DNA of 6,213 bases from Clostridia bacterium (GTDB lineage Bacteria > Bacillota > Clostridia > Oscillospirales > Butyricicoccaceae), in NCBI GenBank assembly GCA_900763355.1, contig CAAFJY010000121.1:1-6213 (forward strand), read 5' to 3'. The translations under genes and the position numbers were made by a program. Positions 1 to 5,692 of this stretch are shown here, in pieces (position 1 is the first letter of the stretch; the number at the start of each line of letters is the position of its first letter). The notes below the pieces were generated by a model that was not told where the DNA came from, did not search any database, and saw nothing but the letters and a program-made list of their open reading frames with translations.

Positions 1-1073
1 ATCTCGGCCATGCGCTGGCTCTGGTGGACATGGAAGGGACAGCGGCGGTCGCAGTGGCCGCAGGAGACGCAGTCCGAAGCCGTTTTGTCCAGGGTGAGAT
101 AATGCTCCCGGGCGAGGGCATCCCCCTGGAGAGACAGGTCATAGTATTTGTTGATGAGGGCCACGTCCAGCCCCATGGGACAGGGGTGGCAGTGCTTACA
201 GTAGACGCAGCGGCCCAGGGTCTCCCGGGGGGCAAAGGCGCTGATGGCGGAATAATCCCGCGCCTCCTCTGGGGTGTCGAAATATTCCAGCACCTCCTCC
301 ATCTCCTTCCGGCTGCCAAAGCCGGGGAGGACGGCCACCACCCCGGGCTTGTCCAGGGCGTATTGGATGCACTGGGGCTTGGTGAGGGCCTGGCCAAAGG
401 GAGACTGCTTTTCGTCCAGCAGCTGGCCGCCGCAGAAGGGCTTCATGACGGTGATGCCCACCCCTTCCCGCTGACAGCGGCGGTAGAGGGCCTGGCGCTC
501 CTCATTTTCCCCGATGCCGAAGTCCCCCCTGCCATAGTCATAGATGGGGTTGACGCTGAACATCACCACATCCACGATGCCCAGATCCAGCACCCGGTTG
601 ACCAGGGCGGGGGTGTGGGAGGACAGGCCGATGCGGCGGACGACCCCCTGGCGCTTGAGGGTGCGGATATAATCCAGCACGCCGTTTTGGGCATAGGCGT
701 CCAGATCGCTGCTCTCGTCGATGCAGTGGATCATGCCGAAGTCGATGTAGTCGGTCTGGAGCTTGGCCAGCTGCCAGGCCACCGAGGCCTGGATCTTTTT
801 CAGATCGGTGGTCCAGCCATATTCCCCGGTGGTGTAGTCGGCCCCAAAGTGGACCTGGAGCAGGACCCGGTCCCGCAGACCCCGCAGAGCCTTGCCATAG
901 CCGGAAAAGATCGCGGCATGGCCCCCGGCCATGTCAAAATAATTGATCCCCCGCTCCACGGCGGCGCGGACGGTGTCGATGATCTCCTCCTCCGGCCGGG
1001 CGCCGATGACCGAAGAGCCCATGCCGATGACGCTGACCCGGTCCCCCGTGTGGGGCATGATGCGGTATTCCAT
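1..1073 (-). CDS. Aldo/keto reductase with C-terminal bis-[4Fe-4S] ferredoxin domain (partial, 3' end missing)
   Basis: This is a cytosolic NAD(P)H-type aldo/keto reductase fused to a ferredoxin domain; 357 codons are visible and the frame runs off the left edge. Residues 1-275 form the AKR barrel, with GINYFDMAGGH (residues 42-52), DYIDFGMIHC (108-117), IGLSSHTP (148-155) and GITVMKPFCGGQLL (206-219). Residues 289-299 carry CxxCxxCxxCP and residues 335-346 carry CxxCxxCxxxCP, which should hold two 4Fe-4S clusters. The start at 1073 is chosen because GGAAGGGAG lies 7 nt upstream. Asp47 and His116 fit the AKR catalytic tetrad, but the Tyr position is His52 and the Lys position appears to be His75, so chemistry or substrate may differ from classical AKRs. 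Length suggests only about 10-20 residues are missing. It follows the VWA gene on the same strand but has its own probable promoter, so it is probably not an obligate part of that operon. Substrate unknown. Confidence 0.93.
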   Translation of the reverse strand, partial: MEYRIMPHTGDRVSVIGMGSSVIGARPEEEIIDTVRAAVERGINYFDMAGGHAAIFSGYGKALRGLRDRVLLQVHFGADYTTGEYGWTTDLKKIQASVAWQLAKLQTDYIDFGMIHCIDESSDLDAYAQNGVLDYIRTLKRQGVVRRIGLSSHTPALVNRVLDLGIVDVVMFSVNPIYDYGRGDFGIGENEERQALYRRCQREGVGITVMKPFCGGQLLDEKQSPFGQALTKPQCIQYALDKPGVVAVLPGFGSRKEMEEVLEYFDTPEEARDYSAISAFAPRETLGRCVYCKHCHPCPMGLDVALINKYYDLSLQGDALAREHYLTLDKTASDCVSCGHCDRRCPFHVHQSQRMAE

Positions 1074-1080
1074 ACAAAAA

Positions 1081-1089
1081 CTCCCTTCC
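1081..1089 (-). promoter_or_regulatory. Ribosome binding site of the aldo/keto reductase
   Basis: On the minus strand this reads GGAAGGGAG and ends 7 nt before the ATG at 1073-1071. It fixes the start of the reductase. Confidence 0.8.
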
Positions 1090-1116
1090 CGGGACTGGCC
1101 CGGTCCATTTTTGCTT

Positions 1117-1145
1117 GTTTTAACACAAAGACTGGGGCTGGTCAA
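1117..1145 (-). promoter_or_regulatory. Probable sigma-A promoter of the aldo/keto reductase
   Basis: On the minus strand, TTGACC (1145-1140, 5 of 6 consensus matches) and TAAAAC (1122-1117, 4 of 6) are separated by exactly 17 nt. The predicted transcription start is about 35-40 nt before the ATG at 1073. It lies wholly within the 83-nt gap after the VWA gene, so the reductase can be transcribed independently. No terminator is visible between the two genes, so read-through from the operon is also possible. Confidence 0.6.
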
Positions 1146-1156
1146 TGACCGCGCCC

Positions 1157-2548
1157 TCAGTCCTCCAGCTGCCGGATCTGCTCCTGGATGAGCGTTCCGG
1201 CAGCCTGGGCCAGCTGGTCCATCCGGCGGATACGGGCCAGATCCCGGCCATAGATGGTGCGGGCGGCGGGGACGTTGGCGCTTTCTCCCATGAAAATGGC
1301 GGCCACCCGAACGCCTTTTTGCCGCAGGGCGCGGACCTGGGCGGCGGTGTCGTCGATGCCTGCTTGACCGTCGTATTCCCGGGCGAGGGGAATGCTGCCG
1401 GAGGGGAGGATCTTGTGACTGTCATCCGGGCTGGCATCGGTGAGCACCAGCAGGAGATGCTTCCCCCGGCCCCTGTCCCGGTCCATGAGCTCCCCCATGG
1501 CCCGGAGGGCCAGGCCGTCCCGGTTCCACCCGGCGGCGAAATAATTGAAAATTTCCCGCTCTCCCCCCTTGTCCCCCAGGTCTTTGAGCACCCGCAGGAC
1601 GGTGTAGCCCCGCAGGCTGCAAAAGCTGCTCACCCGCACGGGGATGCCGCAGAGAGAAAGGCTCCGGGCCAGGAGATAGCCCTGGATGGCGATGCTCTCC
1701 TGGACGTGCAGACGGGAGGCCGAAGCATCCAGCATGAGGTCCACCGAAAAACCCGGGCGAGGATCCTCCTCCGGGCGAAGGAAGACTCGTCCGTCCCCCA
1801 GCACCGGGGCCCGCCACACCCGGGTCCCGTCCAGCTGACCCCGGCGGGAAAGCAGGCTCTGGGGCTGGGTGTGGACCAGCATACAGTTGCGGATGTGCTC
1901 CGTCAGGCGGCGGAGGGCGTTTTGATAGAGGGCATTGTCCCGGGAAAAGGCGGCGCGGTTGGCCTGGGCCTGCTGGGCGGCCTGGGCAAAGAGACGCTCG
2001 GCCTGGGGCGAGGGCTCCTGACCGGGGACGGGTTCCCCCCGGGTGAGCCACAGATGGCAGCCCAGATGATCCCCCGTGCAGCAGCGCTGCTCCATCCGGG
2101 CCAGCTCTGCCGGGGACACCAGGCTGCGGCCAAAGCACTGCTCCACATAGTCCCGGTCCCGCCCCTCCTTCTCGCTGGAGCGCAGACGGGAGCGCAGGGC
2201 GTTGGACACCCGGACCATGCCGTTGTCCCCCGGGGTGCCCGAGCGGCTGAGGGAGAGCTCGTCAGTGCGCACCATCTCGGTGGGGAGGAGCTTGGTCAAA
2301 ATTGGGGCCCAGCGGTCGCCAAAATGGAGACGGAGGCCCTTTTTTTCCCGTTTTTCCCCGTGAAAATCCAGATATTTGGCAAAAGTCTCCCGGATACACC
2401 CCTCCAATTCCTCCGGCGAGAGGGATCCGGAGCAGGTCAGAGCTTGGGAAAGCCCTTTTTCCCAGGGGGCCAGAATTGGGCTTCGCTGGCCCAGGACCCT
2501 TCTCCACCGAGCGGATTGAAGGGCATAGACCAGCTGGTTTTTCTCCAT
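1157..2548 (-). CDS. VWA (MIDAS) domain protein, CobT/NorD/CoxE-like; downstream part of an amber-split gene
   Basis: A 463-aa cytosolic protein, no signal peptide. Residues 1-265 are a helical, Arg-rich region that includes CCTGDHLGCHLWLTRGE (156-172). Residues 268-450 form a von Willebrand A domain: the MIDAS loop DASAS (274-278) after the hydrophobic strand FSVDLML, GWNRDGLALR (340-349), which resembles the GxNxDGxAL segment of CobT/NorD proteins, then LLLVLTDASPDD (365-376) with the final MIDAS-type Asp371, and the strand GVRVAAIFMGE (412-422). Such proteins partner MoxR/CbbQ-type AAA+ ATPases, and one is encoded just upstream. The ATG at 2548 is preceded by AGGA with a 4-nt spacer, a weak site that could serve translational restart. 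Upstream, the same frame continues through EW and an amber codon (2555-2557) into the 118-aa ORF, so this may really be the C-terminal 80 percent of a roughly 584-residue protein. Client unknown. Confidence 0.88.
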   Translation of the reverse strand: MEKNQLVYALQSARWRRVLGQRSPILAPWEKGLSQALTCSGSLSPEELEGCIRETFAKYLDFHGEKREKKGLRLHFGDRWAPILTKLLPTEMVRTDELSLSRSGTPGDNGMVRVSNALRSRLRSSEKEGRDRDYVEQCFGRSLVSPAELARMEQRCCTGDHLGCHLWLTRGEPVPGQEPSPQAERLFAQAAQQAQANRAAFSRDNALYQNALRRLTEHIRNCMLVHTQPQSLLSRRGQLDGTRVWRAPVLGDGRVFLRPEEDPRPGFSVDLMLDASASRLHVQESIAIQGYLLARSLSLCGIPVRVSSFCSLRGYTVLRVLKDLGDKGGEREIFNYFAAGWNRDGLALRAMGELMDRDRGRGKHLLLVLTDASPDDSHKILPSGSIPLAREYDGQAGIDDTAAQVRALRQKGVRVAAIFMGESANVPAARTIYGRDLARIRRMDQLAQAAGTLIQEQIRQLED

Positions 2549-2554
2549 CCATTC

Positions 2555-2557
2555 CTA
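2555..2557 (-). other. In-frame amber codon splitting the VWA gene
   Basis: The minus strand reads CTC TCC CGA TAG GAA TGG ATG GAG AAA. The distance from the ATG at 2911 to the ATG at 2548 is 363 nt (121 codons), so both ORFs are in one frame with a single stop between them. A single C-to-T change from CAG (Gln) would create it. The TAG also supplies part of an AGGA sequence just before the ATG at 2548, so reinitiation is feasible. Confidence 0.9.
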
Positions 2558-2911
2558 TCGGGAGAGCTGGTATTCCCCGGCAAAAAAGTCCGCCGCATGG
2601 TCCCGCCGCAGCCCCTCCAGGGCCGGGCGCAGGGGGAGCTCCTTTTCATAGACGGCGTTTTCCAGCGCCATCCAGGCCAGCTGGTCCAGCTCTTCCTGCC
2701 GGGCGTCCCCCTCCCAGGCGGAAAAGAGACGCCTGGGCATCTCCTCCCCCAGCCATTTTTGGCTCAAACCGATGACCAGATTCATGTACCGGTCGGGGCT
2801 CCCATCGGGGCGGAGGGCCAAAAAGGGCGGCTGGAAATCATAGTCCCCGCAGGCCGTCCACACCAGATTGGCCGCCCGGCGCTGCCGGGCGCTGTAAGCG
2901 GAAGCCTCCAT
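2555..2911 (-). CDS. N-terminal part of the VWA protein, ended by an in-frame TAG
   Basis: A 118-aa ORF, predicted soluble and mostly helical, with no recognised catalytic motif. Notable stretches are RRAANLVWTACGDYDFQPPF (residues 11-30), YMNLVIGLSQKWLGEE (42-57) and LAWMALENAVYEKELPLRP (78-96). It ends QLSR followed by TAG. The codons after the stop (GAA TGG ATG) continue in the same frame into the 463-aa VWA ORF, so the two most simply form one interrupted gene. The chosen ATG (2911-2909) comes 1 nt after the TGA of the AAA+ gene (TGA-G-ATG) and has no good Shine-Dalgarno, which points to translational coupling with the ATPase. An in-frame extension up to 3001 exists but overlaps the ATPase gene and is unlikely. 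It could be a separate small subunit, the N-domain of a read-through product, or the 5' part of a pseudogene. Confidence 0.75.
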   Translation of the reverse strand: MEASAYSARQRRAANLVWTACGDYDFQPPFLALRPDGSPDRYMNLVIGLSQKWLGEEMPRRLFSAWEGDARQEELDQLAWMALENAVYEKELPLRPALEGLRRDHAADFFAGEYQLSR

Positions 2912-2912
2912 C

Positions 2913-3836
2913 TCAGTCAGAGAACAGGCGGGCCCGGTCCAGCTTGGGGGCGATGCGCCCGGCGATGACATCCCGGATGAGGCCCTGCTCATAGGGGTCA
3001 AAGGCCTTGTTGGTGATGCCCATGTCCAGGGCCGTCCCGGCGGTCAGTCCCCGGCGGATGAGGGCGATGGCGTCCAGCAGGCCCCGGAGATCCAGGGCCT
3101 TTGGGGAGATCTCGGCGCTGGCGCATTTTTGCTGCAGCTCCAAAAAGAGTTGGGTGAACTGCTCCCGGTATTTCTTTTCCAGGGTGGGGAAGGTATCCTC
3201 CAACAGGCGGCGCAGCCCCTCTTCCCCGATGGCGGGCATCTGGATGACGGCGAAACGGGAGGTGAGAGCCTCGTTGAGCTCCCGCGTCCCGGCGTAGCCA
3301 TAGTTCATGGTGCCGATGAACCGGGTGGCAGGCTCTACCTCCACCCGGTCATAGCCGGGAACGTCGATGCTGCGGCGGAAATCCAATGTGGCGTGGAGGA
3401 CGGCCAATGCCTCGTTTTTGGCCATGTTGATCTCGTCCAAAACGGCGAAGCCCCCCGCCTGGGCGCACAGCTGGATGGGCCCGGGGCGGAAGGTCACTTC
3501 TCCGCCGGAAAAGGTGTCGCTGCCCATGAGGCTGGCGGCGTCCATATTCACATGGAAGGACACGTCCCACACCGGCCGGCCAAAGACCTGGGCCAGATTT
3601 TCCGCCAGGACATTTTTCCCCGTGGCCTTGCTCCCCGCCAGGAGGAGGTTTTCCCCGCACAACAGGGCGGCGATGGCCGCCTCCCACACCTCGTTTCCAT
3701 AATACCGGAACCGGGGCTGGGGCACCCGGCGGGAAAGGGCCGGGTCCAGGGGGTATTTCTCCCGGTATTCCGCCACCCCCGCCAGCAGCGCGGGGGCGAT
3801 CTGCTCCTGTTTCAAAAAATCCAGTGTATCCTGCAT
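2913..3836 (-). CDS. MoxR/CbbQ-like AAA+ ATPase
   Basis: A 307-aa cytosolic AAA+ ATPase of the MoxR/AAA_5 group, expected to form a hexameric ring and work with the VWA protein encoded directly downstream. Visible motifs: Walker A GSKATGKN (residues 68-75), Walker B FAVLDEIN (130-137), sensor 1 FIGTMNYG (173-180, Asn178), arginine finger in ALTSRF (190-195, Arg194), and a sensor-2-like Arg251 in SPKALDLRGLLDA. The Walker A sequence ends Lys-Asn rather than the usual Lys-Thr/Ser; the rest of the ATPase core looks intact. Start chosen at 3836 because AAGGAG sits 7 nt upstream; a longer frame to 4058 overlaps the preceding gene and is rejected. It lies 37 nt after the membrane protein gene and 1 nt before the next ATG, so co-transcription is near certain. 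Family knowledge (RavA-ViaA, NorQ-NorD, CbbQ-CbbO) suggests remodelling or cofactor insertion into a client complex, but no client is seen. Confidence 0.94.
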   Translation of the reverse strand: MQDTLDFLKQEQIAPALLAGVAEYREKYPLDPALSRRVPQPRFRYYGNEVWEAAIAALLCGENLLLAGSKATGKNVLAENLAQVFGRPVWDVSFHVNMDAASLMGSDTFSGGEVTFRPGPIQLCAQAGGFAVLDEINMAKNEALAVLHATLDFRRSIDVPGYDRVEVEPATRFIGTMNYGYAGTRELNEALTSRFAVIQMPAIGEEGLRRLLEDTFPTLEKKYREQFTQLFLELQQKCASAEISPKALDLRGLLDAIALIRRGLTAGTALDMGITNKAFDPYEQGLIRDVIAGRIAPKLDRARLFSD

Positions 3837-3843
3837 GATCGGT

Positions 3844-3849
3844 CTCCTT
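3844..3849 (-). promoter_or_regulatory. Ribosome binding site of the AAA+ ATPase
   Basis: The minus strand reads AAGGAG with a 7-nt spacer to the ATG at 3836. It decides the 307-aa start over the longer open frame. Confidence 0.85.
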
Positions 3850-3873
3850 TTTACCATTTTCCGGGGCGAAAGG

Positions 3874-5178
3874 TCAGTCGTCGTACCAGTCGTCCCAGGC
3901 TTCGTCTTCACTTTCGTAGTAATCCCGGTTGTCCTCCCAGAGATCCTCCGGGCTGTCGTATTCGTCCCGGAGGCCGGCGGAACCAGGATGTTTGCTCCCG
4001 CTGCCGCCGGAAGCCGTGCTGCCGCCGGAAGCCGCACCGCTGGAGCTCGTGCCGCCATACGTCAGGCCGCTGTGGGAAGGCGTGTTTCCGGTGACAACGC
4101 GAACCTCCGCCAGGACAAAGTCGCCCTCCTTATTGGCCCGGCAGACGCCGTAGGCCCGGAGCAAGCCCCCCGGCGTGTACCACCGGACAGTGATCGTTTG
4201 ATCGTAGCTGCTGACGCGCGGGCTGTCAAAGCCCGCGCTTTTCACATACTCCCGCGGCCGACCAAAGGCGGTGTATTGCAGATAATCCATATACATCCCC
4301 ACGGCGGGCTCTTTCCCGGGATAGTCCTGCCTGCATTGTTCTTCCAACGCTGCCTGGCGTTCGGCCTCTGCGGCGGCCTCCATCTCCTCCCGGTGGCGGG
4401 AGATCCGCCGGGCCAGGGCGTCGATCCGGGTCTGATAAGCGGTCTCTTTGCGGAGAGTGAGCCTTTCCAGATGCCAGTCTCCATCGGCCTTGACTGCGCG
4501 GTCGGGCTCCATCCCGGCATATTTGCAGTAAATGGCCAGGGACGGGGCGTCCCGGTACTTGGACAGCTCCAAAAAGGCGTCCTCCGCCGCAGAATAGTCC
4601 CCCGCATCCATAGCCAAAAGGGCGCTGCGGTAGGTCTCGCTCTGCCAGAAAAGGAACCGGAATAGCACCGTCCCGCCGCAGAGAAAGGCTGCAATGGCCA
4701 GCACCAGGACCCAGGTCTGCCAGCTCAACCGGTTCCGTTTGGGTTGGGCGCTCCCCTGTTTCGGGGGCGGAACGGGGGCCGGAGCGGGCTCCGGCGGCGG
4801 AAGGGGCTCCGGCTTTACAGCAGGCGCAGGAATTGGCTCTTCCGGCCGCTTTTCTTCGGGCGGCTGGGGTTTTGCCCAATATGCCGGCCGGGACTTTTTC
4901 GGCTGCGGCGGACGCTCCCGGGGGGTGTCCCAGTCTTCGGGCTTAGGGACCTTTTCCAGGATCCACTTGGTCCGCTCCGGGGGAAAGGGGGCGGTCTCCG
5001 CTGTACAGCGCTCCACCTTTTGAACCTCCCCCACCCGGATCCGGTCGTTTTCCCCAAAGGGCGCCGAGACAAAATCCCCGGCCCGCAGCCCCTCGTCCCG
5101 GGTGAGATAGGCATAGTCCCGGGTCATCCCCCGGAACCGCACCGCGCAGTAGAGCCAGGTCTGCTGTTCGCTGGACAT
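3874..5178 (-). CDS. Single-pass membrane protein with N-terminal beta-barrel-like domain, Pro-rich linker and acidic tail (hypothetical)
   Basis: A 434-aa protein with no firm family assignment, first gene of the operon. Layout: residues 5-78, a compact beta-rich segment (LYCAVRFRGMTRDYAYL, LRAGDFVSAPFGENDRIRVG, VQKVERCTAETAPFP) resembling the PriA N-terminal-type barrel seen in some Firmicutes proteins; 79-145, a Pro/Glu/Lys linker; 153-178, one transmembrane helix (WQTWVLVLAIAAFLCGGTVL onward) preceded by basic KRNR, suggesting the N-domain is cytoplasmic; 183-223, a TPR-like helix pair (AMDAGDYSAAEDAFLELSKY); 245-285, charged helix with coiled-coil character; 285-365, an alpha/beta domain ending in an FVLAEVRVV strand; 370-400, Gly/Ser-rich; 403-434, a very acidic, aromatic tail with repeated Asp/Glu and Trp/Tyr. 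The start at 5178 has GGGGGG with a 5-nt spacer; an in-frame ATG at 5202 has no such site and lies at a hairpin. Its place ahead of MoxR and VWA genes suggests a membrane anchor or sensor for that machine. Confidence 0.88.
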   Translation of the reverse strand: MSSEQQTWLYCAVRFRGMTRDYAYLTRDEGLRAGDFVSAPFGENDRIRVGEVQKVERCTAETAPFPPERTKWILEKVPKPEDWDTPRERPPQPKKSRPAYWAKPQPPEEKRPEEPIPAPAVKPEPLPPPEPAPAPVPPPKQGSAQPKRNRLSWQTWVLVLAIAAFLCGGTVLFRFLFWQSETYRSALLAMDAGDYSAAEDAFLELSKYRDAPSLAIYCKYAGMEPDRAVKADGDWHLERLTLRKETAYQTRIDALARRISRHREEMEAAAEAERQAALEEQCRQDYPGKEPAVGMYMDYLQYTAFGRPREYVKSAGFDSPRVSSYDQTITVRWYTPGGLLRAYGVCRANKEGDFVLAEVRVVTGNTPSHSGLTYGGTSSSGAASGGSTASGGSGSKHPGSAGLRDEYDSPEDLWEDNRDYYESEDEAWDDWYDD

Positions 5179-5183
5179 ACGAT

Positions 5184-5189
5184 CCCCCC
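5184..5189 (-). promoter_or_regulatory. Ribosome binding site of the membrane protein
   Basis: The minus strand reads AGGGGGG (5190-5184), 5 nt before the ATG at 5178. It supports this start over the upstream in-frame ATG at 5202. Confidence 0.75.
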
Positions 5190-5203
5190 TTTTTCCAAAC
5201 ATG

Positions 5204-5218
5204 GCGGCAGCTTGCCGC
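5204..5218 (-). other. Small hairpin in the operon 5' UTR
   Basis: GCGGCA and TGCCGC form a 6-bp perfect stem with a 3-nt loop, between the promoter and the RBS of the first operon gene. It lies next to the upstream in-frame ATG at 5202, which makes that ATG a poor initiation site. A regulatory role is possible but unproven. Confidence 0.4.
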
Positions 5219-5237
5219 GAAAGGTTTTCCCGGCAAC

Positions 5238-5265
5238 ATCATAGCACAAAGAGCGCGTTTTTCAA
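5238..5265 (-). promoter_or_regulatory. Sigma-A promoter of the membrane protein-MoxR-VWA operon
   Basis: On the minus strand, TTGAAA (5265-5260) and TATGAT (5243-5238) are separated by 16 nt. Transcription should start near 5231, giving a leader of about 50 nt before the ATG at 5178. It is the only strong candidate upstream of the four-ORF operon. A perfect 10-bp palindrome (5271-5280) sits 5 nt upstream of the -35 box. Confidence 0.75.
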
Positions 5266-5270
5266 TAGGG

Positions 5271-5280
5271 TTCCCGGGAA
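5271..5280. repeat. Perfect 10-bp palindrome upstream of the operon promoter
   Basis: TTCCCGGGAA is self-complementary and sits 5 nt beyond the -35 box of the leftward promoter. A similar CCCCGGGG core lies at 5326-5333 within the spacer of the rightward promoter, and both are followed by AAAA. They could be operators for one shared regulator. In GC-rich DNA such cores can also arise by chance. Confidence 0.3.
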
Positions 5281-5320
5281 AATGAGGGGATTTCCATACT
5301 TTCCTTTTTCCAAAGCCCTC

Positions 5321-5349
5321 TTGAACCCCGGGGAAAAATCTGGTATGAT
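5321..5349 (+). promoter_or_regulatory. Sigma-A promoter reading right
   Basis: TTGAAC (5321-5326) and TATGAT (5344-5349) are separated by 17 nt. It is divergent from the operon promoter, about 55 nt apart between the -35 boxes. It is followed by GAAGGAGA and an ATG at 5401, but only a 24-codon ORF follows, so its present target is either a short transcript or a truncated gene. Confidence 0.7.
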
Positions 5350-5400
5350 ATTAAGAGATATGCCATTGATCCTCATCAAACCGAAGGAGAAGATACAGCC

Positions 5401-5475
5401 ATGAAGCTCGGTATCGAGGGCGATTCCCCCGATCCTATATCTCAATATTACTCTATAAATACCGATAATTCCTGA
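5401..5475 (+). CDS. Possible 24-aa peptide or 5' remnant of a truncated gene
   Basis: The ORF begins ATG AAG CTC (MKLGIEGDSPD) and stops with TGA at 5473-5475. A GGAG at 5386-5389 lies 11 nt upstream and a strong promoter lies 52 nt before the ATG, so initiation is credible. The sequence has no run of one amino acid, so it does not look like a classical attenuation leader. Base composition changes sharply from GC-rich to AT-rich about 35 nt into the ORF, as expected if the start of a resident gene had been joined to foreign or deleted DNA. Not recognised. Confidence 0.35.
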   Translation: MKLGIEGDSPDPISQYYSINTDNS

Positions 5476-5541
5476 TTTCAGCGTGTTTTCTGCACAAATA
5501 TCCACTATATAACTTCATGTAATTCTATACTGTTCCACGCC

Positions 5542-5563
5542 AAAATGGTGTAAAAATGGTGTA
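5542..5563. repeat. Exact tandem 11-bp repeat
   Basis: AAAATGGTGTA occurs at 5542-5552 and again at 5553-5563 with no gap. It may be a binding site, a recombination-site core, or replication slippage. Read in one frame it gives NGVKMV. Confidence 0.8.
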
Positions 5564-5658
5564 TGAAAAATTGGATTGCAGGCGCGGAAAAGACTCACTA
5601 CTACTGCCCACAAAAAATCGAATATAAGCTCTGGGGAAGCGCACAACCATCGGCCTAA
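5563..5658 (+). CDS. Possible 31-aa ORF before the terminator-like hairpin (doubtful)
   Basis: The ORF begins MKNWIAGAEKTHYYCPQK and ends with TAA in the loop of the hairpin at 5643-5685. No Shine-Dalgarno precedes the ATG. It would lie on the same short transcript as the 24-codon ORF. It may be chance, or the C-terminal remnant of a deleted gene. Not recognised. Confidence 0.2.
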   Translation: MKNWIAGAEKTHYYCPQKIEYKLWGSAQPSA

Positions 5659-5692
5659 CCGCTCAACGGATATGCCGATGGTTGTTTCATTT
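5643..5692 (+). terminator. Probable Rho-independent terminator
   Basis: ACAACCATCGGC (5643-5654) pairs perfectly with GCCGATGGTTGT (5674-5685), a 12-bp stem with a 19-nt loop that can fold a further CCG/CGG stem. The tract TTTCATTTT follows on the plus strand. There is no U-tract on the minus strand, so it acts rightward. It would end a transcript of roughly 330 nt from the promoter at 5321-5349. Confidence 0.65.

Noticed and set aside
24..1148. A 374-codon open frame on the plus strand
   Set aside because: It is antisense to the aldo/keto reductase, whose ferredoxin and AKR motifs are unambiguous.
1145..2968. A 607-codon open frame on the plus strand
   Set aside because: It is antisense to the VWA gene, has Pro/Gly/Ala/Leu-rich low-complexity composition without motifs, and results from GC-rich third positions.
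2913..4058. Longer 381-aa version of the AAA+ ATPase
   Set aside because: The extra N-terminus overlaps the preceding gene and is low-complexity; the AAGGAG site supports the start at 3836.
3129..4665. Overlapping plus-strand open frames of 321 and 276 codons
   Set aside because: They are shadows of the AAA+ ATPase and membrane protein genes and show no domain.
5239..5505. An 88-codon minus-strand frame upstream of the operon
   Set aside because: It runs across both promoters and the composition junction, has no ribosome binding site and no motif.
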